Shown here piece after piece: positions 42,169 through 47,709 of a stretch of 47,709 nt of DNA. This DNA comes from JBBIWA01 sp037439425. GTDB lineage: Bacteria; Acidobacteriota; Blastocatellia; RBC074. The DNA lies in NCBI GenBank assembly GCA_037439425.1, contig JBBIWA010000036.1:1-47709 (forward strand), in the 5' to 3' direction. Made by a program: the position numbers and the translations under genes. Under the pieces are notes generated by a model, which was given only the letters and a program-made list of their open reading frames with translations, was not told the DNA's origin and did not search any database. Position 1 is the stretch's first letter. Each line of letters starts with the position of its first letter.

Positions 42169-43367
42169 CTACCACTGCCACACATCTCAGCAGCTTCGCG
42201 CACCGGATGGACCCGCTGGAAGTTTCGACCGTGCGCGAAATTCTGAAGGTGACCGAGATGCCCGAAGTCATCTCTTTCGCCGGCGGCCTGCCAGCCCCAG
42301 AACTCTTTCCCACCACTGAACTCGCGCAGGCCTTCTACCACGTGATCCGTGAAGAAGGGCGATTAGCTTTACAGTATTCCACCACCGAAGGCTACACGCC
42401 GCTGCGCGACTACATCGCACTGCGCTTGCAAACCAAAGGAATCAGAGCGAGCGCCAACAATATCCTGATGCTAAGCGGATCACAGCAGGGGCTTGACCTG
42501 GCGGCCAAGGTCTTGCTCAATCCGGGCGATAAGGTGATAGTGGCACGGCCTACCTATCTGGCGGCGATCCAAACCTTCATGCTCTTCGAGGCGCAACTGA
42601 TTACTGTTGCCAGCGACGATGAGGGTATGGATGTGGAAGAGGTGGCGCTTAAGCTGCGTGCGCACCCAGATATCAAACTGATCTATCTGGTGGCTAACTT
42701 CGATAATCCTTCAGGCACGACCCTCAGCCTGGAGCGGCGAGAACGGTTAGTACACTTGGCGCAGCAATACGGGGTGTGCATTCTGGAAGATGATCCTTAC
42801 GGGGAGCTGCGTTATCGTGGCGAGCATCTGCCGCCGCTGAAGTCGCTTGATGAATCTGGCCTGGTGCTTTATCTGAGCACGTTTTCCAAAACCATCGCGC
42901 CGGGACTGCGCCTGGGTTGGCTGGTGGCCGAAAAGGAGATCTACCAAAAGCTGGTTATCGCGAAACAGGCCAGCGATCTGCACACCAGCACACTAACTCA
43001 GCGCGCGACATATTATTATCTGACCACGCATTCGACCGATGAGCATATCGCCCGGCTGCGTGCCATCTACGGCGAGCGATGCAGCGTGATGTTGGAATCG
43101 CTGGCCCGCTACTTCCCTGCTACGGTTCGCTGGACGAAACCGGAAGGCGGCATGTTTCTCTGGGCCGAGCTGGCGCCTCAGGTGCGAACGGAGGAGATTT
43201 TGGCTGAAGCGATTAAGGAAAAGATCGCCTTTGTGCCTGGCGCCCCCTTCTTTGCTAATGACAAACGGCATAATTTCATGCGGCTCAACTTCTCCAACCA
43301 AGTGCCACTGCAGATCGAGGAAGGCATCAAACGGCTGGCTCGGGTCATCGCCCGTCATCACTCATAG
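42165..43367 (+). CDS. LysN-type PLP aminotransferase (2-aminoadipate aminotransferase-like)
   Basis: A 400-residue class I aminotransferase of the group that includes Thermus LysN and MocR C-terminal domains. Typical segments are ISFAGGLPAPELFPTTEL, LQYSTTEGYTPLRDYI, LSGSQQGLDLAAKVLLNPGD, the NFDNPSGTT cofactor contact, the Asp-Tyr pair in ILEDDPYGELRY, and the Schiff-base lysine in TFSKTIAPGLRLGWL. It probably transaminates 2-oxoadipate or aromatic/branched 2-oxo acids with glutamate. The ATG overlaps the regulator gene's stop. It converges with guaB 124 bp later. The exact substrate remains open because family members are broad. Confidence 0.92.
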   Translation: MTTTATHLSSFAHRMDPLEVSTVREILKVTEMPEVISFAGGLPAPELFPTTELAQAFYHVIREEGRLALQYSTTEGYTPLRDYIALRLQTKGIRASANNILMLSGSQQGLDLAAKVLLNPGDKVIVARPTYLAAIQTFMLFEAQLITVASDDEGMDVEEVALKLRAHPDIKLIYLVANFDNPSGTTLSLERRERLVHLAQQYGVCILEDDPYGELRYRGEHLPPLKSLDESGLVLYLSTFSKTIAPGLRLGWLVAEKEIYQKLVIAKQASDLHTSTLTQRATYYYLTTHSTDEHIARLRAIYGERCSVMLESLARYFPATVRWTKPEGGMFLWAELAPQVRTEEILAEAIKEKIAFVPGAPFFANDKRHNFMRLNFSNQVPLQIEEGIKRLARVIARHHS

Positions 43368-43491
43368 ATGAAGCAGCACTGGAACAAGAGTCAAATCAAG
43401 CCAACAAAGATTGAGAGACTCCCTGCTGGAAGCCTTCCCTGTTGTTCGCAGTAGGCAGCCACTTGCCAAGATATTGCCACTTTCGATTTAG

Positions 43492-45693
43492 CTACTCCAG
43501 GCGATAGTTTGGCGCTTCTTTGGTGATGATCACGTCGTGCACGTGCGATTCTTTGAGGCTGGCTTGCGTGATCTTCATGAAGCGAGCTTTTTGCTGCAAT
43601 TCTTTAATCGTGCGGCAACCGGTATAGCCCATCCCGGCGCGTAATCCGCCCACCAACTGGGCAATCAATGCGGCGGTCGAGCCTTTATAAGTCACCCGTC
43701 CTTCGATGCCTTCCGGTACAAGCTTGCCCTCGGCTTCTTCATCTTCCTGCCCGTAGCGATCCCGGCTGCCCTGCTTCATGGCTGCAAGCGAACCCATGCC
43801 GCGATAGGACTTGTAGCTGCGCCCTTGATAAAGAATCAGCTCGCCCGGCGACTCATCAGTGCCAGCCAGCAACGAACCGATCATCACTGAATCGGCTCCG
43901 GCAGCAATGGCTTTGGTAATGTCCCCGGAGAACTTGATCCCACCATCAGCAATGATTGGGACACCAGAACCTTCAGCTGCTTTCGCGCACTCGGCAATCG
44001 CCGTGATCTGCGGCACGCCTGCGCCACTGATGACGCGCGTGGTGCAGTTGTGAACGGCGACACGATTGGCCACGTAGGTGTGATCTTGAGCGACTTCGAG
44101 GTTGAAGACTTCCAGCTCTTGATCTTCTTCCACCTCGACCGAAAGTACCTGAGCGTAGATGTAATGCTCCTCAGCGAAAAGCTTCTGCGTAAGCTTCAAC
44201 CCCGTTGGAGGTTCAAGACCGACTGCAGAGAATTGAGCCGCGAAGTGAGCGCAGTGCGCGCTGCCAATGCGGACCTGATAAGTAGTAGCCCACTCCTCTC
44301 GCTCGTTCTTGAGGCTCCGAAGTGCAGACAAACTACTCGCCCACCCTGTAGGATCATCTGCGTGAGAGAGGAGGGCGATTCGCGTCAGGTCGAACACAGG
44401 CGCCTCGATTTCATACCGCCGCTTCGGAATGACTACTAAGTCTTGCGGCTTGAGTTGCTCAGCACACACCCAGTGCAGCTCCGTCTTGTAGTCTTGTTTC
44501 GAGAAGAAGTAGTCGGCCCCGCTCCTCTTGTGCAGTTTATCCGGTAAGTCGAAGGTTGCAACCAAGAACTCATGGTTAGGGGTAACTCTCAATTTGTCGG
44601 GGCAGCCGCTCACCTGGAGAACTACCATCGGACCGCGATACCAGCGCCGATACGTCTTAGTGACCGGCCGCGCGCGCCCCAGATGAGTGATGACTGAGTC
44701 GCCGACTTGAACCTTGGCAATGGGCTTTACACTCCCATCACTCATCAAGATCAGTGTATTGCCATGGCAACAGATGGAACCGGGGCCCAATCCGCATTTG
44801 ACTGCATCCACGCCCGCCCGGATTAAAGCTCGCGCTCCTTCCGCCGTCCCGACGTTGCCCGCAATCAACTGTGTGTCGGGGAAATGACCTTTGACCGCCC
44901 TTACGGCTTCCAGCACGCGCGACGTGTGGCCGTGAGCCGTGTCAATGACCAGCACATCCACGCGCGCTTTGACCAGCTCTGCAGCGCGCTCCAGGTAATC
45001 GCCCGTAGCGCCGACGGCCGCCGCGACGCGCAAGCGTCCAAGCTCATCTTTAGCTGCATTCGGATATTTGATAGCTTTCTGAATATCTTTGACTGTGATC
45101 AGTCCCTTAAGATGGTAACGTTCGTCCACTACCAGAAGCTTTTCGACCTTGTGCTTTTGCAGAATGCCTTCAGCTTCGCGCAGCGTGGTGCCGACGGGCA
45201 CCGTGATCAGATTGTCCTTGGTCATGACCTCGGAGATGGGCAAATCGAGCCGCGTCTCGAAGCGCAAGTCACGATTGGTCAGAATACCCTCCAGCTTGCC
45301 CTCTTCGTTAACGATCGGCACGCCGGAGATCTTGTAACGCTTCATAACCTCCAGCGCGTCGCGGATCAGGCGATCAGGAGTCATCGTCACCGGGTCCACG
45401 ATCATGCCTGACTCAGATCGTTTGACCTTATCTACCTCGTCGCGCTGCGCCTCTATCGAGAGATTTTTGTGAATCACCCCAATCCCCCCCTGTTGCGCGA
45501 TAGCAATCGCCATCGGGCTTTCTGTCACCGTGTCCATGGCCGCGCTCAGGATAGGGATATTCAAGCTGATGGTGCGCGTCAGCCGGGTCCGGGTGTCTAC
45601 CTCGGTGGGTAAGACTTCGGAATAATCGGGAATCAACAAAACATCATCGAAGGTCAACCCTTCAGGCAAATTCTCACTCAGCATCTTCTTCAC
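43492..45693 (-). CDS. guaB: IMP dehydrogenase precursor interrupted by an intein
   Basis: The 733-residue precursor codes for IMP dehydrogenase, which turns IMP into XMP with NAD+ and is the first committed step of GMP synthesis. The host part is 491 residues after removal of 242, a normal length. It starts LPEGLTFDDVLLIPDYSEVL, has two CBS domains (about residues 95-205), and then the TIM barrel with VLVIDTAHGH, ALIRAGVDAVKCGLGPGSI, the flap region YRGMGSLAAMKQGSRDRYGQ and the final VHDVIITKEAPNYRLE. The active-site loop GPGSI-CTTRV is split precisely before its catalytic Cys by the intein at 44047-44772. The initiating codon is a GTG at 45693 or the ATG three codons later; the ribosome site is weak. 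It lies downstream of the rodZ-like gene after a terminator, so it is probably transcribed separately. Confidence 0.96.
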   Translation of the reverse strand: MKKMLSENLPEGLTFDDVLLIPDYSEVLPTEVDTRTRLTRTISLNIPILSAAMDTVTESPMAIAIAQQGGIGVIHKNLSIEAQRDEVDKVKRSESGMIVDPVTMTPDRLIRDALEVMKRYKISGVPIVNEEGKLEGILTNRDLRFETRLDLPISEVMTKDNLITVPVGTTLREAEGILQKHKVEKLLVVDERYHLKGLITVKDIQKAIKYPNAAKDELGRLRVAAAVGATGDYLERAAELVKARVDVLVIDTAHGHTSRVLEAVRAVKGHFPDTQLIAGNVGTAEGARALIRAGVDAVKCGLGPGSICCHGNTLILMSDGSVKPIAKVQVGDSVITHLGRARPVTKTYRRWYRGPMVVLQVSGCPDKLRVTPNHEFLVATFDLPDKLHKRSGADYFFSKQDYKTELHWVCAEQLKPQDLVVIPKRRYEIEAPVFDLTRIALLSHADDPTGWASSLSALRSLKNEREEWATTYQVRIGSAHCAHFAAQFSAVGLEPPTGLKLTQKLFAEEHYIYAQVLSVEVEEDQELEVFNLEVAQDHTYVANRVAVHNCTTRVISGAGVPQITAIAECAKAAEGSGVPIIADGGIKFSGDITKAIAAGADSVMIGSLLAGTDESPGELILYQGRSYKSYRGMGSLAAMKQGSRDRYGQEDEEAEGKLVPEGIEGRVTYKGSTAALIAQLVGGLRAGMGYTGCRTIKELQQKARFMKITQASLKESHVHDVIITKEAPNYRLE
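44047..44772 (-). other. 242-residue intein in the IMP dehydrogenase active-site loop
   Basis: Residues 308-549 of the precursor form an in-frame intein. It begins CCHGNTLILMSDGSVKPIAK (block A, Cys1) and has block B in LRVTPNHEFLV with the T-x-x-H pair (intein residues 64 and 67). The Hint-fold strand LHWVCAEQLKPQDLVVIPKR follows. Block F is VFNLEVAQDHTYVAN and block G ends VAVHN, with penultimate His241 and Asn242. The next residue, Cys550 of the precursor, is both the +1 nucleophile and the catalytic cysteine of the enzyme. Removing the segment restores GPGSICTTRV exactly. Intein residues about 122-205 show no intact LAGLIDADG or HNH motif, so it looks like a mini-intein or one with a decayed endonuclease. 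Confidence 0.93.
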
Positions 45694-45771
45694 CAGTTCA
45701 AGAGATAGAGATCAAGAGACCGCCACCGGCGAAGGTGATTCTGCTCGGCTGGCTGTCCACAAGGCCATAAA

Positions 45772-45801
45772 CAAAACCGCGCGAGCAAGCTGCTCGCGCG
45801 G
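45772..45801 (-). terminator. Rho-independent terminator downstream of rodZ-like gene
   Basis: CCGCGCGAGCA-AGC-TGCTCGCGCGG is a perfect 11-bp stem with a 3-nt loop (45777-45801). On the minus strand it is followed by TTTTGTTTA. It stands 82 bp after the rodZ-like stop and 79 bp before the guaB start, so it should separate the two transcripts. Confidence 0.85.
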
Positions 45802-45882
45802 AAGAGCCTATCACCGTAAGCAGGGTGCTCCAGCTTGAAGTAGGCTTGTGAGCGCCCTCTGCCGAACCATAAAAGCAACAGG

Positions 45883-46686
45883 CTACTGAATAAAACTCTG
45901 ATAGTTTTCCTTCGTGATAAGCACATTCTCGGCCACGCTTCCTTTGCTGGTGGGTTGGAGTTTGACCGGAGCTCCGTTCAAGGTCAGCTTCACCACCGGG
46001 ACGTTGCCTAAAGTGAGAACGATTTTCTCAGTGGCCAAGTACTCTCCTAGCTCGCCTTGTTTGAGAGTCCTTTCTTCTGCCTTCTCCTGATCTACCTTCA
46101 CTCTCAGCCAGCAATCGCCGTCGCGCGCCAGGATCTGAAGCTTCATCCCATCGGTCAGGGTGGTGGTGGCAGGCACGGAAGCAGGCATGGGAAGAGGTGA
46201 CTCAGGGGAATCCCTCGGTTTCGGGCTTGGCGGCGTCACTGGCCGCGGCGCTTCGCTCCGCAATGGCTGACTCTGATCGGCCCTATTAGCCCTGGCCAGA
46301 TATTTCTGGTAGTAGAGGTAAGCTCCGTAGCCGCCCGCTCCGAGAATGACCAGGATCAGCAAGACGAAAAAAGTGCTCCCCCAGGAGGAGGTTCCTTCAC
46401 CCTCGATCACTTCAAAGGGCGAGGAGGAATTGCGCCGCGATTCTTTCTCCTGAGCCTCTACCTGCTGGTTGTAACGTGTCAGGGCATGCTCTTCATCGAG
46501 CCCGACGTAGCGCGCATAGCTGCGGACAAAGGAACGGTTGAAGATTCCACCCGGGAGGATTGAGTAATCGTCTGCTTCTATGGCTTGCAGGAAGCGAAGC
46601 CCAATGTGGGTAGCATCAGCAATCTCCCGGAGAGTAATCCCCCGCTCTTCCCGTGCCTGTTTTAGTTCTTCGCCAAGTGATGGCAT
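45883..46686 (-). CDS. RodZ-like helix-turn-helix membrane protein
   Basis: A 267-residue protein of the RodZ/YfgA layout. The N-terminal XRE-type helix-turn-helix is LGEELKQAREERGITLREIA followed by DATHIGLRFLQAIEADDYSILPGG and the family mark RSFVRSYARYVGLD. A polar linker leads to one transmembrane helix (STFFVLLILVILGAGGYGAY), a Pro/Ser-rich periplasmic linker and a C-terminal DUF4115-like beta domain (MKLQILARDGDCWLRVKVDQ). In other bacteria RodZ links MreB filaments to the cell-wall machine. The ATG at 46686 begins the usual MPSLGEEL; 22 more upstream codons are open but not family-like. No mre genes are in the window. Confidence 0.9.
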   Translation of the reverse strand: MPSLGEELKQAREERGITLREIADATHIGLRFLQAIEADDYSILPGGIFNRSFVRSYARYVGLDEEHALTRYNQQVEAQEKESRRNSSSPFEVIEGEGTSSWGSTFFVLLILVILGAGGYGAYLYYQKYLARANRADQSQPLRSEAPRPVTPPSPKPRDSPESPLPMPASVPATTTLTDGMKLQILARDGDCWLRVKVDQEKAEERTLKQGELGEYLATEKIVLTLGNVPVVKLTLNGAPVKLQPTSKGSVAENVLITKENYQSFIQ

Positions 46687-47442
46687 AGGTGACTCTGGCC
46701 TCTCGCGCTCTAGGTGAGGCAAATTTCGGGGGCTCGCTTTCACTACAACCAAATCGTATCTTAGGTGAATAGCCTAAAGGTGTCAAATTCTTCGCAGCAA
46801 TTCCCGCTCAAGCAGGAAACGAGGGGCCCAGAGTGTGCCGCCGCAGGTGCCTCACTGAGTCAGACGGCGCACCGATCGCGGAATATCGTAGATAGTAGCG
46901 GCAGAGTGGACGGCCGCTGCCCCAGCTTCGAGGAAGCTTGTTTGCCTGCGAGTGGGTGCCGGTACCGCTGATTGAAACGTGGGCCGCTTCGTCGCCATCT
47001 TTCTCCGCCCGCTGCGGAACGTCGCCTGATTAAGAACTGTCACCTTCTTCGCTCAAATGCCACAGCAACAATGCTGCGAGGGCTCTCCACGACGTGCTTG
47101 GAAAGACCTACCCACAAGACCGTCCACAAGGAGCGCCGCAATGGGCCTTCAGGAGACTTCTGATAGAGCCGAGCGGCGCGCCTCAAACACCTGCTGCGCT
47201 AAACATGCCAGCCCACCGAGAGCAGGTAAAAGACTATTGAGAGGGTGGGGCAGGGAAGTGACCACGAGTTGTGTTCCCATTCATAGCCGTCTTTCTTGTG
47301 GACCTTGAATTGAAGGCTTCTCGATTCGAGAGCGTGGAGGCCCTATGATCTGAGCCGCATTCTCTCAGGTCACTTCCAACTGCGGTCAGCCACGAGTTGT
47401 GATAGCTCAGCTTACGCCGTGGAGTCCCACGTTTGTCACTAC
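46687..47442. other. Long spacer without recognised gene
   Basis: About 750 bp without a supported gene. Open frames of 60-114 codons on both strands lack ribosome sites and protein-like composition. Two CCACGAGTTGTG copies (near 47260 and 47390) and a degenerate third unit of the end repeat (up to 47442) are the only recurring sequences seen. No tRNA or RNA gene was recognised by eye. Confidence 0.4.
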
Positions 47443-47576
47443 AACACACGGGCAGGATCATTTTGAGAGGCCACGGCCTTGCGCCGTGGAGCTTCACGTT
47501 TCTGGCTACACAGGCGAGCAAGATCATTTTGAGATGCCACGGCCCTGTGCCGTGGAGATTCACGTTTGTGGCTAAC
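47443..47576 (-). repeat. Right-end array of hairpin repeat units, inverted
   Basis: Two exact-period units of 67 bp (47510-47576 and 47443-47509) run on the minus strand, with a degenerate third below 47442. Each has a core like GTAGCCAGAAACGTGAAGCT, then the CCACGGC-GCAAG-GCCGTGG hairpin, then a CATCTCAAAATGATCTTGC-type tail. The core and hairpin match the left-end array unit at 63-101 almost base for base, in opposite orientation. Confidence 0.75.
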
Positions 47577-47616
47577 ATCGACGTTTTTTCCTAAACGCTC
47601 TCAATTCGCGCTTACA

Positions 47617-47709
47617 ATAGCAAGGAGCGTGAGACTCCACCTTGAATTTCGGATTGCGAATTGCGAATTGCGGATTTGGTAGCAAGGAGCGTGAGACTCC
47701 ACCTTGAAA
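47617..47709 (+). repeat. Right-end direct repeat, same as the left end of the window
   Basis: Two cores like GTAGCAAGGAGCGTGAGACT plus CC lie at 47617-47638 and 47679-47700, 62 bp apart. The spacer between them, with the ATTGCGAA octamers, is practically the same as bases 23-62. The period of 62 bp equals that at the left end. Confidence 0.8.

Noticed and set aside
44767..44769. Intein starting at the second of two adjacent cysteines
   Set aside because: Starting at the second Cys would leave GPGSIC-CTTR in the spliced enzyme, one Cys too many; starting at the first restores the normal loop.
43492..45693. guaB interruption as a frameshift or chimeric assembly error
   Set aside because: The insert is a multiple of three, both flanks continue the same frame, and the insert has complete splicing motifs at the exact junctions.
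47234..47578. 114-codon minus-strand frame at the right end
   Set aside because: It is produced by the 67-bp repeat units (67 is not a multiple of three, but the repeats keep stop-free stretches); the translated text is repeat, not protein.

Overview
The window reads as a bacterial chromosome fragment of moderately high G+C. It most likely comes from an Acidobacteriota member (Blastocatellia-like). This is inferred from gene content: DUF1552 and DUF1592 planctomycete-type secreted proteins, many Tat-signal oxidoreductases, Gfo/Idh/MocA proteins, a DUF3500 protein and a Zn-ribbon-like YggX. No rRNA, tRNA, CRISPR array, phage or intact insertion sequence was seen. Both ends carry copies of the same short interspersed repeat, so the window may be one draft contig that broke at repeats.

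Layout. (1) 1-569: hairpin repeats, then a small CxxC protein. (2) 1045-13548, minus strand: secreted or periplasmic catabolic and redox genes (Gfo/Idh/MocA, PQQ-type beta-propeller, DUF1552, DUF1592 cytochrome, intradiol dioxygenase, DUF3500, redoxin-thioredoxin fusion), then delta-1-pyrroline-5-carboxylate dehydrogenase. (3) 13866-25205, plus strand: an exopolysaccharide cluster with a Wzz-like chain-length protein, polyprenyl-phosphate sugar transferase, Wzx flippase, Wzy-like polymerase and four GT4 glycosyltransferases. The last two are an overlapping tandem duplication, and repeat-filled spacers separate some genes. (4) 25689-33700, plus strand: a NUDIX hydrolase, decayed gene remnants, cytochrome c, FMN-dependent alpha-hydroxy acid oxidase, aminotransferase, alpha/beta hydrolase and Gfo/Idh/MocA oxidoreductase, four of them with twin-arginine leaders, then an M20 peptidase. 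(5) 33932-35685, minus strand: MoaE, MoaD and a class I glutamine amidotransferase. (6) 36045-46686: uvrA, a Yip1-like/TPR membrane protein, signal peptidase I, a YggX-like protein, an Lrp regulator overlapping a LysN-type aminotransferase, guaB and a RodZ-like protein. (7) 46687-47709: no recognised gene, inverted and direct copies of the end repeat.

The most striking feature is guaB (IMP dehydrogenase, 43492-45693). It is interrupted in frame by a 242-residue intein (44047-44772) placed exactly before the catalytic cysteine of the active-site loop. All canonical splicing residues are visible and the catalytic Cys serves as the +1 residue, so GMP synthesis should depend on protein splicing. 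The intein has no recognisable intact homing endonuclease.

Other notable items are a 72-bp in-frame duplication in a Gfo/Idh/MocA gene, an Smr-domain pseudogene with one nonsense codon, and several families of short dispersed repeats that sit against gene ends and sometimes supply the last codons of genes.
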